Assembly: GCA_910589415.1 (NCBI GenBank)
Contig: OU342630.1
Coordinates: 18,571,867-18,635,866, forward strand
Length of the DNA stretch: 64,000 nucleotides
Origin: Malachius bipustulatus
Taxonomy: Eukaryota; Arthropoda; Insecta; Coleoptera; Melyridae
Direction: 5' to 3'
Below are positions 1 to 10,978 of the stretch, piece by piece. How positions within the stretch are numbered: position 1 is the first letter of the stretch; every line of letters starts with the position of its first letter. The notes beneath the pieces were generated by a model, which saw nothing but the letters and a program-made list of their open reading frames with translations, was not told where the DNA came from and ran no database searches. Made by a program: the position numbers and the translations under genes.

Positions 1-84
1 TCAAAAATTTTGAATATCATCTTCTCGTTTATAACAGACTTATTTTGGTGTATTTTCTGTCTTATTATTATCTTATTAATTTTT

Positions 85-220
85 TCGGGCACTGCCAATA
101 TGACAAATGTTAGGGCGATGGAGAAAATACTCCAACTCAATTTAACAGGCTAGTAATTTCACTTTATGTGCTTTATACTCATACGACCTGCATTCATTCC
201 TTTATTTATTGATCGTTGAG
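85..220 (-). repeat. Dispersed repeat A, copy 1
   Basis: The reverse complement of this stretch matches about 25855-25992 closely. Shared landmarks are ATGAATGCAGGTC, AGTATAAAGCACATAA, ATTACTAGCCTGTTA and CTCCATCGCCCTAACA. No coding potential is seen. It is probably a fragment of an interspersed mobile element whose family I cannot name. Confidence 0.75.
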
Positions 221-1437
221 TATACTTGACTTTTTCTCTCTTATTCATGGTTGTCAATCCTTTGCATTGGTGGTGTCTGAAACTGCAATGAATCTTGAAG
301 TGAACTCACGATTAGTTCTTCAGACTGATCGTAAGAGGTCACTCTGCTTAAACCGCACGGAGAACCGTGTAATGGTTTTGCTTAAGAACTAAAGTTTTGA
401 GACATTCGATAAATGAAATGATAAATAGAATGTTGAATGAAACCTGCTCGCGCATTAACCGGTAAATTAATTTTTTATGAATTGTCGCTATTATGAATAT
501 TTCCGCTATTTAGAATTTTTTTTCAGAAACTTAACAATGTTAAATTACCAAAGTTAAATTAAAATTAACATTTTGTTAACATTAGTTCAAGAATAGTGAG
601 GATGTAGGTAATATTTTAATATTATCGAATAATATTTTCTCAGCAAAATCATTGACACAAGGTTTATCAAGATGAAATCGATCAAAGAAGTCTACTACAC
701 TTTTTTACAACAAGTGTTTCTCGACCATAGAACCAAATAGCAATCCTTCCCAGGGTCGAACACATATACAGGATGATCAGTAACTCACGCACTCCGAATA
801 CAGGTTGATATAGAGACCATTAAAATTACAGATTTTCTACAAAAAAAAAAAACTGAATCCAATGGTTGGTTTTCAACTTACAGAGTTCCCCTCATCCGAG
901 TTTAAAGGTCATTTTTTCAATGATCGTGATAAAAATTAATGAAAAATTCAGGTTACTGTAATGTCTGGAACGGATACCATATAATTCATCAATTTTTTTT
1001 TTTCACATGCTACACTCTATTTTCTGCAGCATTAATAAAAAAGAATTCTCCACAAAACTAACTGTTTGGAATATTATAGTTAATATCGGCTAGCTCAAGG
1101 TTTTAAATTACGACGTTCGCTCATTCCCTTCATCTGATTAAAAATAAAAAAAAAGAGTGAATGAGACTCTTGAGGTGGGTGAGGCCCCGAAAAAAAAACA
1201 CAAGATGAAAAAACTATTATGATTAACACTTTATTACTATCCTCCCGTATTATAGCTTACAAAATGGACTCAACTGAATTGAATAAAGTAGTGGCAAAAT
1301 CATACCTAGTTACCCATAAATTAACACTGTTAAATAAATCATTTACATCATACGTCTTTACCCACGAGAGAGCGCTATTTCGTGTGTGAACAGTAATCAA
1401 TTATTATAAAGAAAATGAAAAGCTTAATATGAGAATC
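221..1437. other. AT-rich stretch without recognisable gene
   Basis: Long A and T runs occur (for example near 841 and 1001). No ORF, RNA gene or clear repeat structure is recognised. Confidence 0.5.
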
Positions 1438-1790
1438 CTGCGTCAGCTTAGGGGTAGTACCCAGGTGATTCTATTCTGCAATCTTGGTGGTCTTCCGTAC
1501 TCATTAGTTATATGTGGCCACGGAGATGGAGATAATAAATAAAAAGGTACGTCCCTACCTCAAGGTAAGCCTCGCTCCTGATCTGGTTCACCTGGTTGAG
1601 GGTGAAGGATCTGGTTCAGTCCCTTGCTTTTCTAGTGGTCTCCGGTAGCGAAAACAGAGGTGACCCAACACGGTTGGCCGGCTAGTCAGGGTGTCCGAAT
1701 CCCGGAAAAGGGCTTCAGGGACAGGTGTAGTAGAAAACCTCAGACGGGAGGAAAAACTCTAAAATAAGTGCATGGGTGTTACGCACAGAA
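1438..1790. other. GC-richer block of unknown nature
   Basis: This block is clearly richer in G and C than its surroundings, with stretches such as GGTGACCCAACACGGTTGG and ATCCCGGAAAAGGGCTT. There is no ORF of useful length. A fragment of a retrotransposon untranslated region or LTR is plausible, but I recognise no family. Confidence 0.3.
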
Positions 1791-2000
1791 AATTTTAAAA
1801 GAAGAGATCGCAAACTACTCACCTTTATATTCTAGAGAGTTTTCTTGAAGTTGGAATGATCACGAATTCAGACAGCGGCAATTTTATATCCCCTTAGAAG
1901 GATTGATTCTTTCCTAACACTGGAGTACAGGTCCCCGAAGGTTAATTAAACAAATTAATAAGAGTAGAACGAACTACAACTGCCGTGTTGTCTAGAAAAG

Positions 2001-2841
2001 GTGATAATAATAATAATAATAAATCTCTTTAATGTACCATTAAATTCAACAATCATTGATTAGTACAATAGCGTTGTAAGCGATGATAATAATACACAAA
2101 CAAAGAACAAACCGCAGTAGTACACATAAATTCGCCTGCGTAATCAAAAGATCATACGCAAGCGATTGGCATGATAACACATTGATCACAATCACAAAAG
2201 CATCAGAGAAAACTGGGAAGAACAAATAAAGGAAAACTTCTAGAATCTAATGCTGGTCATCGTATAAACTACGTTGTCATTTACAACAACACATATCCTA
2301 GTGACAAGGTGCTAGGTTAATGAATCAATAAGGGGGGGGGGGGCGTAGGAAGACAGAATATCCATGGTAGAATAGGGTTCCAGGTCTGTGAGATATCTTC
2401 GGAGATGTGCCTTGAACTGAGAGAATCCAAAGGTTGCGGGGTCTATCCTGAAGTGATTAAGGAATTTTATGGCCGCGTATGTGAATGTCCTTTCGGTGGA
2501 AGTGAGATGGTGAGTTGGTAGTTTGAAAAGATTGAGCCTGGTCTGATAATGGTGTGTGAACCTGAACGATCAAGTTTGGCTTGATGTTTGTAAATCAGTT
2601 TGAGAAGAGAGAAGACATAAACAGCAGGCAACGTGAGGAGACCGAGACGCCTGAAGTGGCCCCTACAGGACTGATGTATGGACAAGCCTGCCAGTATCCT
2701 GATAGCTCTCTTCTGCAGAAGATGCGTAAAGAACCCCGTGATCCGCCCCATACGGCCAGGCCATAGGAGATGTGACTGTAAAAATGTCCGTAGTATGCGG
2801 AGATTGTATTGTATTGATTGATTGTATTCTTTTAAAACCAC
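2001..2841 (-). pseudogene. Non-LTR retrotransposon 3' end (RT C-terminal region), truncated
   Basis: On the minus strand, 2841-2467 encodes the region after the reverse-transcriptase palm. It contains QKRAIRILAGLSIHQSC followed by a Leu-rich LGLLTLPAVYVFSLL segment, a typical LINE C-terminal pattern. A frameshift follows, and the reading continues in another frame over about 2460-2340 (TFTYAAIKFLNHFRID, FKAHLRRYL). The 3' end on the minus strand carries a short ATT-type microsatellite tail, visible as repeated ATA at about 2002-2021, as expected for a target-primed insertion. The element is 5' truncated near 2841 and is not functional. The clade is probably jockey- or CR1-like; this is an inference. 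Confidence 0.8.
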
Positions 2842-3306
2842 CCGACTTAGAAATTAATTTCTTCTAATCAGCCGTATCGGATCTCTGATAAGCGCCGCGC
2901 TGCCAGATTCACGGCGAGAGAGCCACCAACGAATTAATGATACCAGAACACCTTATTCAATTTTGCAGGTATAGGTATAGAAAGGTTCCAAACTGGAATG
3001 CATTTTCCCAGGAAACCTAGTCACTATATAACACCGTCACACACAAAACCTCTTTACAGAGGAATTGAGAATGTTGTAAATTGATACTATACCTAAATCT
3101 GAACGAAATTTGAAGTTTGGTAACCGCCTAAACTCAACTTAGAATATAAAATATTCAAATGCCTTCATTGATATTGAAATAAAAATAATAAAAATATCAT
3201 CTAACCCGAACTTATTCACATGTTCAGTGCAGTGATGCTATATAACTTTTATTTTTATAGAAACAATCATATCTAGAGAACGAATTATAGGCAAAGTGCC
3301 TATAGT
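2842..3306. other. Non-coding stretch
   Basis: AT-rich. No gene, RNA or repeat structure is recognised. Confidence 0.4.
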
Positions 3307-3709
3307 AGGATTAACTTTAAAAAGTCAGATGTGACGTTACACTAACCGTCCGAATTAATATTTTTAATTTCACCAGAAAATGTCAAACAGTTAATTGTCA
3401 AGTTGTGAACGAGCGTAAATTATTGAAGGAAATCATTCAAATATGAATTGAACCGCTTACGTCAGTTTGAGAGCCACTGACAACTACATAAAATTTATTC
3501 ACGTAATGACATTCTTCCTCTGTGTTTTGCATTTAATTCTCATTCAAAACCAATGTTGACGTATACTTATTTATGCGGGATGGAGTGTTTAGACAAACTG
3601 GACGGTTACTATAAAAACCACGTATATGAAACAAAATAAATCGAACTATCAAATGGAGGTGTATTCTTAATCGATACGTATGACTTTTTAGACTTTATTG
3701 GACTATATC
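3307..3709. mobile_element. MITE family B, copy 1
   Basis: About 400 bp align along their whole length with 15877-16276. Shared blocks include CTAACCGTCCGAATTAA, TTGTGAACGAGCGTAAATTA, GTCAGTTTGAGAGCCACTGA and TTTATGCGGGATGGAGTGT. Its terminal inverted repeats (near TTTAAAAAGTCAGATG and CGTATGACTTTTTAGAC) are more degraded than those of the second copy. There is no coding capacity, so it is a non-autonomous element. Confidence 0.85.
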
Positions 3710-4307
3710 TGTGCCTTTTTTGCCTATTTGAGTATCTCGTACTTATCTTTTGCATGAACTTCTTCAAAATAATAAAAAACAGTAGAGTACTTCGCAGGTT
3801 TTATGTTTCACATTATGTGATGCCTGAAAAATATTATGTATTTGGTTGGCTGCATAGTTACCTATTACATGTATGGGTATATTTGTCTCTTCCGATTGCG
3901 ACGTCAGAAGAGGTTGGAACTGCATTGGTAGAAACTGGGAGCTTATTGTGTTGAGCTTGAAATTACTGCTCGTCGAAAACTTTTAAGTTCACTTTCTTTA
4001 ATAATTTTCCGAACGCAGATGTAAAAAGAATGAATTTTCTACCTTGCCAATTCCGGATAGTATTTAAATTATGTTCGGTACCTAACTTATCAGATTGCGA
4101 AGTTTTACTGGGCACCATCAGGGAGCTCCTACGGACATGTGTACAATAACTTTTAAGCATTTATATACAGTGTTGCCCCATTTCAGCGGAACTACTGAAG
4201 ATAAAGCGGAACCACCCGATATCTAATTTTAATGTTCCGTGGAACATAAATAAAATTCAAATTCATTTTTAAATTTACTACAACATATAATTATTATTTA
4301 GTTACAG
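3710..4307. other. Non-coding, probable intron upstream of the host exon
   Basis: The stretch ends in a pyrimidine-rich tract with TTAG-TTACAG directly before position 4308, a good splice acceptor. Short ORFs on both strands (3754-3954, 3963-4160) show no recognisable motif. Confidence 0.4.
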
Positions 4308-4575
4308 GCATGAAGACCTCGTCCAGCTTCAATTTCAGCACACACCCTGCGCCGTCGACGAGACCGATCGGAGTGGCTCCTCTGCCTCTTCATCTGCAAG
4401 CCAGAGCAGGGGGCGGCGGAGGCGGAAGCGGTAAGGCTGGAGGACCTGTAGGTACTGCTTCCCTGCATAGTAGTAATGACTCAGGCTTCAGCAATGATCC
4501 GCCACCCCAACCAGAGATCGATTACTCAGATGATGACTCGATCCCTGGGAACGTACAAACCAAGCTCTCCTCCAG
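4308..4575 (+). CDS. Host gene, exon A (acidic/Gly-rich segment of an unrecognised protein)
   Basis: An open reading frame with an ATG at 4310 begins two bases after a splice acceptor (TTACAG) and ends at the donor CTCCAG/GTGAGT after 4575. It is either an internal exon whose first two bases complete a codon or the first coding exon using the ATG at 4310. It encodes 88 residues plus two bases. There is a Ser/Thr/Pro-rich start, a Gly run (GGGGGGSG), then SLHSSNDSGFSND and an acidic EIDYSDDDS segment that could be a short interaction or phosphorylation motif. The exon is GC-richer than its surroundings. It ends in phase 2, and joining to exon B at 6493 rebuilds an Arg codon. I do not recognise the family firmly; a weak memory-based resemblance to C-terminal regions of insect IRSp53/BAIAP2-like scaffold proteins is unverified. 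Upstream exons are probably outside the window. Confidence 0.7.
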
Positions 4576-6492
4576 GTGAGTACCGACGTGCTAAATAAAT
4601 CCGCGTAGATAATAATAATATATCCGAGTTTTTTACTGTTACCTCTAGATTATCGTGCATTTTCTCGGCATGTAAGTGTGTCCTAAGTATAATTCAAATT
4701 TAAACAGTGGGCTGAAAAAATTATATTTCGAATTTATCTTGCTGTAGTTAGATATGGATCGTGTCAGCTGAATGGGCAATGACGTCATGATAGACGTCTA
4801 TCTTGATACCAACAATATTCACACAAATCATGTACAACACTCCACGTTTGATGAAATTATTTGAGGTGGTAACCCGACGATGTAGTCGGATTAATTCGAA
4901 TGAATTGATTATTACTTTTGTTCCGTTTTAGCAGGAATATTGAATGGAAATCAACTTGTCTACGAACTAAACTTGATTTGTGAACATTTTACGAGTTTTC
5001 TAGCTGACACGAGATAAAAAATGTATACATATTGCAGCAGCCAAATTATTTCTTTACGCTTTCGGGTTAATCAGCGCCCTTGCTTACTCGAGAATGGTTT
5101 TCAACCATCGTTACGGAAATTTCCCTGTTGTTTGGATGGCCCGTCTTGAGCATACCAACGCAACTGTAATCTTTCTATCTAAAGTAACCCATTCGGCAAT
5201 ACTTTGAACGATGACTAATTGGTTGAACACGACTGATTGGACACCAATGATGGTTTGTTCAGAGAAGTTGATTTTCATTCAATTATAAGCTCCCGAAACC
5301 GGTTGTCAGAAGCAATTTTGAATTGAATAATTTTCATGTAATTCTTTGCTTTCAATGTTTGTCCCTGGATCTTTGTTCCTTTAGGTTTCCTTTAAGTTTC
5401 CTTTAGGGCTATCGAAAGTTATCCCCAATCAAAATCAGGTAAAATTTTGGGGTGCGACACACATTTGAGTGGTGGTAGTAGTAGTAGGTTTATTTAGCAA
5501 AACATTGCTATTAATTTCCAAATAATAACAAAACAGAAAAATACAATAAAAGTCATCCATATAAATGTATGGATGACTGGTACACACAGAAATGTACACA
5601 CATGCAGAAGCAAATCAAACATCTTAAAGGTACATTACATAAAATAATTATTTAGGTATTTCTTTCTATAATGTTGCCTATAATCGTCCTGTCGAATGCA
5701 GACATTGTCCGACATCTCTTAATACTGTCTGGCGATCCATTATGTGAATTTAGTGTTTAAAAAATATTCAATTTTGAGTCTTATTTTTGTTTTCAAGGTC
5801 CAAAATAAAATTATCTATCTTTCTTGTATTGTAATTGTGTACCTCTTTAAATTTACTGGCCCTGTCTTTACAATACCGAGGAAGCAAATCCAGATTTATC
5901 CCATAAATAAATCTGAGACACTTAATTTCCAAAAACTTTTCTATATCAAATCATTTCAGTCCTGTCAGCATTGCCTGTATTCCCATATATCTACTACATT
6001 TCACTATAATTCTCATGAGCAGGTTGTTTATATCGCGTACCAGTTAGGGATTGAATAATTATATTCTGAGATCTTACGGTTACTTCTTACGCTTACTCTA
6101 ATAAGACTCATTGTCCCTGAGAACAAAATTCAATATTAGTCTTCCATGTTTATATAAATGAGAAAAATAAATAACCCTCCTTCATCGACGCAAATGTATA
6201 CAAATATTTATAAAAAATATATACAAATATGTAGAGCTCCTAGCTAATGGATATTTATTTAAATGAAGCTTATCGTAATAAATTAACCAAAAATAAAGTT
6301 CTTAGTAACTGTCTCCTAATTTTTCAAATTATAGCGTTCAAATTAGAATCACCAGCTGACATGTATTTTAGTATTTTGCCAAGAATTGTAAAATACCTAC
6401 TGGTTAAATTTGAATCATATTTACGAACTATTTGTTGCTATTTTCATTTTTGTTTGCTTTTTCTTATTTTTTTTTTTACTTTTGTTATATAG
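4576..6492 (+). other. Intron of the host gene
   Basis: It is bounded by GTGAGT at 4576 and a long T-rich tract ending in TTGTTATATAG at 6492. It contains a minus-strand retrotransposon tail (5473-5745). Apparent ORFs inside it (5744-6058, 6247-6492, and the Phe-rich start of the frame opening at 6410) are intron read-through. Confidence 0.65.
5473..5745 (-). mobile_element. Non-LTR retrotransposon 3' end inside the intron
   Basis: Read on the minus strand, the sequence ends in AAATAAACCTACTACTACTACC, that is, a polyadenylation-like AATAAA followed directly by a CTA microsatellite. This is the usual 3' signature of several insect LINE families. No RT motif remains. A small internal palindrome (CATCCATA...TATGGATG, 5555-5577) is present. 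Confidence 0.55.
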
Positions 6493-8029
6493 ACATAGAT
6501 CAAGTAGAGAAATCAACAGCGATGACAACAATAATACTCTAAGAAAGAACGTACCAATGCGCCAAGCAGCTAGTCATGGTAGTCTAGTCGACAATCGTTT
6601 CTATATGTCTGATGACCCAGAGATTTTAATGAGAGAACGAAAAAATTTGGTAAAGCGCACCAAATCATTTTGGAAATTCGGTAAAAATAGTTCTGACAAC
6701 GAAATCCTGGAAGGAATGTCACTATGGCGCCACAGAGATTTAGTCGACGTCGAGGAAAAAGAGGCTAGAAATAATAAAAAGAAACATTCTAAACAGAAAG
6801 AAAGAAAACCTAGCCGTGATAAGTCGAATGACTCTGATAGAACAATAAACGCAGCTCAAAATAATGAGATTGAGAATATTAAGCCGACAAAATATAAACA
6901 GATTGACGAAAAGGAACCCAAGTATAAACAAAAAAATAACACTAATAATACCAATCAGAAGACGAAGAAGCCCCCGCCAGAGAGAAAAGATTCAGATATT
7001 CAAAGCAGAAGTAATGAAAGCAATTATGACGTAAGCGATATTAATAACGATGATCAATTTTACGATGATGATGGAGATGGCTTGATGATGAAGACTGTTA
7101 ACAGAAAGGATATTTTACTACAATATACAAACAATTCCACTGGCAGTGAAACAGAAACTGACTCAGATGTTGTAAGTGATGATCCCTACGATTGTATTCT
7201 TGTCGAAGATCAAAATGTTGACAAAAGCGACAATTTTCCGAATGTTGCAGAAATCGGAAAGAAATTAGAAAAGTTATCTAAAACAAGCAAGTATCCTCCT
7301 AGTAAAGAAATTAACAAAAATGCAAATCAAATTCATAATAACGTTGAAGAGAAAAATATTATTAACATACGCAAAGTCAATAAAAACAACACGGAAAGAA
7401 AGCCAAAGGAAGAAAATAACGATGTAATGCACTACAAAGAAACTAAAAATAGTTTCACTTCATTCGGTTTTGAGAATGGCGAAAGTTTGAAGAAAAATAA
7501 ACTAGAACATAACAAACAATACCAAACCGAAAAGCAGTACAAAAAAATGAACGACTCTGTCCCCCAAGAAACTCGCAGCAGACAATATGCGGAAGTAAAT
7601 AAGAAGGGAGGACAAGAAAGACGTCCACGTCCTAGCTATGAAAGTATCGACTCTGATATTGATCATGTTCAAGAACATCGAAAGAAAAACAACAGAATCA
7701 TTAATACTGAAATGGAAAAAAGGGATAAAAGAATAATTAACAATAATAATAATAATTATTACGACTCAACCAATGATGAGTTTTCAGATGCTGTTGAAAG
7801 TAGAAAGTTTTTGCCCAGAACAAAGCTTGCCAAATCTAACAGCCATGGGTCTGGTAAAAACGAGACACAGGACACAGAGTCTAGTTTAATGGAGTATGGC
7901 GAAACGTTGCAAAGACGGTTAAAAAATTTAGAATACCAGTCTAAACTGGAGAAGATGTCCAAAAAAAATGGCAATATGTACGGGCCATGGTATGACCTTT
8001 GGGGCCTAGACGCATCAGCTAGAAAATAA
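6493..8029 (+). CDS. Host gene, exon B (terminal coding exon, Asn/Lys/Asp-rich with two compact blocks)
   Basis: The frame is open from the acceptor TATAG/A at 6492 to TAA at 8027-8029 and adds 511 residues after the Arg codon shared with exon A, for about 600 residues in total. The frame also runs upstream to 6410, but that part is the intron polypyrimidine tract. Counting in the spliced product, residues 124-174 form a compact block with RFYMSDDPEILMRERK, KRTKSFWKFG and LEGMSLWRHRDLVD, which looks conserved and basic/aromatic. Residues 175-550 are low-complexity, rich in Asn, Lys, Asp and Ser, and probably disordered. The last 48 residues hold a predicted coiled coil (YGETLQRRLKNLEYQSKLEK) and a striking aromatic tail, YGPWYDLWGLDASARK. 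No enzyme motif or membrane segment is seen. It is probably a cytoplasmic or cytoskeletal scaffold; the family is not firmly recognised. Confidence 0.75.
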
Positions 8030-8349
8030 GTCGAAGCTTATTCAAATTTGTGTATTTTTTGCATGTGCATGTGCCATTAACTTTGGCTATTTAGTATTCT
8101 TTATCTATCTATAATACTTAAGAGCAAGGAAATTTTATAAAGGGTTGAACAATTTTTTCATACGAGCCTGTGCGGCTTTTGTTTGATACAATATTTATAA
8201 TTTAGAGTTGTATTTGCAAATAGTTTATGTAATCATTGCTGTGCATTACTTGTATAATATGTGTAAATATAATTAATTATATTTGTTAAACTACTAACGC
8301 TTTCTAAAAGGTATTATTACTGCTAGACAATCTTTAGCTAAATGATCTG
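8030..8349 (+). other. 3' UTR / downstream flank of the host gene
   Basis: AT-rich sequence follows the stop codon. No canonical AATAAA occurs before 8349, only variants such as AATATA. The first AATAAA copies (8404-8409 and 8412-8417) lie inside the foldback element that begins at 8350. Confidence 0.45.
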
Positions 8350-9092
8350 TATACAGGGTGTCCCAAGATTTCTTTATCAAGGGATATCTGGGTTATTTCA
8401 AAAAATAAACAAATAAAATTCAGGAAATTTCAACCATACCCCTAAGGCTTTGCAGCTACACCCTCAATGCCCCTTTAAGCCTTTCCACCCCTAAGTAATC
8501 ATCCCCTACTTTTTTTTCCAAATTACACCCCCATATTTTTTTTGCTCGGCAGGATTGTTGACTTCTTTCTGAATACATTGTCATACGATTTTTTCAAATC
8601 GAGACATATCTAGCACGCCGAAAACAATATAATATCAAAACAAACGAGGGTTGTCAAGGAGTTGCAATTGCTTGTTTTTTGTGTTAATGTTTCCTCCAAC
8701 CACCTTAACTAGTAATACCGCTGTTACTCGATATAGGCGTTAATAATAAAAATTGCTTCTGTCATATTAAATGTTAATTGTTATTCCTTGACAACCCTCG
8801 TTTGTTATATTATGTTGTTTTCGGCGTGCTAGATATGTCTCGATTTAAAAAATCGTATAAAATTCGTATTCAGAAAGAAGTCAACAATCCTGCCGAGCAA
8901 AAAAAATATGGGGGTGTCATTTGAAAAAAAAAGCAGGGGATGATTACTTAGGGGTGGAAAGGCGCAAAGGGGCATTGAGGGTGCAGCTGCAAAGCCTTAG
9001 GAGTATGGTTGAAATTTCCTGAATTTCATTTGTTTATTTTTTTAAATAACCCAGATATCCCTTGATAAAGAAATCTTGGGACACCCTGTATA
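8350..9092. mobile_element. Foldback element 1 (TA-CAGGGTGTCCC arms)
   Basis: A 0.74-kb nearly complete palindrome. The left arm (TATACAGGGTGTCCCAAGA, then TTTATCAAGGGATATCTGGG) recurs inverted at the right end (CCCAGATATCCCTTGATAAA, then CTTGGGACACCCTGTATA). The arms run most of the element, including matching blocks at 8440-8530 and 8925-9010 and AACGAGGGTTGTCAAGGA against TCCTTGACAACCCTCGTT near the centre. It has no coding capacity and is flanked by TA. Confidence 0.9.
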
Positions 9093-9609
9093 CGAAGTAT
9101 ATCTATGTAGTATATAAAAAAGACGTAAAAAAGTATTGGTGATCAACAAATCAACCTACAAAATAATCTTAGAAATATTCATAGAAATATACATGAATAT
9201 AATTTAATGCTGTATAATCTGGTCCAATCATCATGTTTGTGTAGTGAGCTTAATTAAGCGCTCGAACCTGAAAAACTAACTAGGACCGAACATTTCCAAA
9301 AGGTTTTTTTACCAATACTAAATGCAATTGGATCCATCTGTTAAATAAAACATTGAAAATTTATGGTGCAATTGCCATTAATTGAAGTTAATTGTAGATT
9401 GCAAAAAATCATTATAGCATCATGATTTTTGTTAGTAAAGTAAAAATTTCACCTTTATTTCCGACAAATTTAACATAATAAAGAATCTATCAGATTTGTA
9501 AATATTTAGAGGATCACCTGTTATTTTATGATTTGTGATTTTTGTGTCAAACTTTGATATCAATTTATTCATATATCGTTAAGGAGTGTATTAAATGGAA
9601 AGCGTACAA

Positions 9610-9877
9610 TTCGAATGAATTGGTTAGAATTAAAAGGCACTAACTCCACTTTTCAACATTTTTCACTTTATGGTGGATTCTTGTGTAAAAACCTGCATAG
9701 AATCGTTTGGCAATGAAAGCAAATAAGTCCCGTATGCACCGAAGACAATAAACTGTTAAATTTATAAATTTCCCTGCTTATGACATCGGGAGGGTTCCCA
9801 TAAATCACCACAAAGTAGATCAAAAAAACAATTACCCTTGGTGGAGTTAGTGCCTTTTAATTCTAACCGATTCGAAT
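9610..9877. mobile_element. MITE with about 36-bp TIRs
   Basis: The left terminus contains GGTTAGAATTAAAAGGCACT and AACTCCAC. The exact inverse (GTGGAGTTAGTGCC, TTTTAATTCTAACC) closes the element at 9841-9877. The outer bases TTCGAAT are also inverted. It is 268 bp with a unique centre and no ORF. Confidence 0.85.
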
Positions 9878-9963
9878 ATTATTTCGATATAAAATCAATA
9901 TCGAAAATCGAAACTCACAACATTTAGTTAATTCATTGAGAATTGATTAGATCATATTGTTAT

Positions 9964-10978
9964 TATACAGGGTGCACCATGTATCCTTATCTATGTTGCT
10001 ATCTCCTAATAACGCTAACAGATACAGGGTCGGTTAAACAATCTCGATTCCGTCAAGACATACAAGATATATGTGACCGTTCCTGAAATATCCTGAAAAA
10101 AACAGAAAAATCGAGATTTCTTATTTTTTCCATATCTTTTTTATTATTGGAGATTAATGAATAGTTTTTTGTGGGCCTACATAAGTCGGCAAGAGCTACC
10201 CATCTGACATTTCAAAGATTTTCAAAGCCGACTAGATCCCAGAATTTTCATAGTCAACTTTCCTTTTTCTTATAGTCAACATATTGTTTTTTTATGTTGT
10301 TCGATATAAAAAAATCATAAAAACTAAAAATTGTTAAACTTCAAAAAATAAATAAAAAAAAATTTATTCTTCTTTTTTCTTTACAAAAAAGACACATTTT
10401 TGGACCGAATTTCATAGATAAATTAAAAAACCATAAGGTTTACTATTATATAAGGAAATTACTATATAAGGAAACAAAAACTATTTCGGCGTATTTTACA
10501 AATGTTGACGTTTTTCTACGATTTTTTTTAGATTTTTCTTTGAAAAAAGAAGAATAAAAATAATTTTTTTTTTTGAAGTTTATTAATTTTTGGTTTCCAT
10601 TATTTTTTTCATATCGAACGACATAAAAAAATAATATGGCGGCCATAAGAAAAACGAAAGTTGGCTGTGAAAACTCTTGGATCTAGTAGGTCTTGAAAAT
10701 TTTTTAAATGTTAGATGGATAGCTCTTAACGGCTCATGTAAGCCTACAAAAAATCATTCATTAACTTCCAATAACAAAAAACATATGACGAAAATAAGAA
10801 ATCTCGATTTTTAAGTTTTTTCAGGATATTTCAGGAACGGTCACAGATATCTGGCATGTTTTGACGCATTCGAGATGACCACAAAACTGCGCATCTTTTC
10901 TCTCATTTAACAGACCCTGTATCTCTTAGCGTTCAGGAGATAGCAATATAGAGAAGGATACATGGTGCACCCTGTATA
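9964..10978. mobile_element. Foldback element 2 (CAGGGTGCACC arms)
   Basis: A palindrome of about 1 kb. The left end, TATACAGGGTGCACCATGTA, is matched by the right end, TACATGGTGCACCCTGTATA. Inner matching blocks include TCCTGAAATATCCTGAAAAA against TTTTTTCAGGATATTTCAGGA, and CTATCTCCTAA against TTCAGGAGATAG. The ORF on the minus strand at 10446-10646 is A/T-run read-through and not a gene. Confidence 0.9.

Noticed and set aside
2581..2766. Plus-strand ORF of 61 residues
   Set aside because: It is antisense to the LINE RT relic, which has recognisable family motifs on the minus strand.
6410..6492. Hydrophobic, membrane-like N-terminus of the long ORF ending at 8029
   Set aside because: It is the T-rich polypyrimidine tract of an intron. 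The acceptor at 6492 and the exact phase match with the donor at 4575 explain the frame better.
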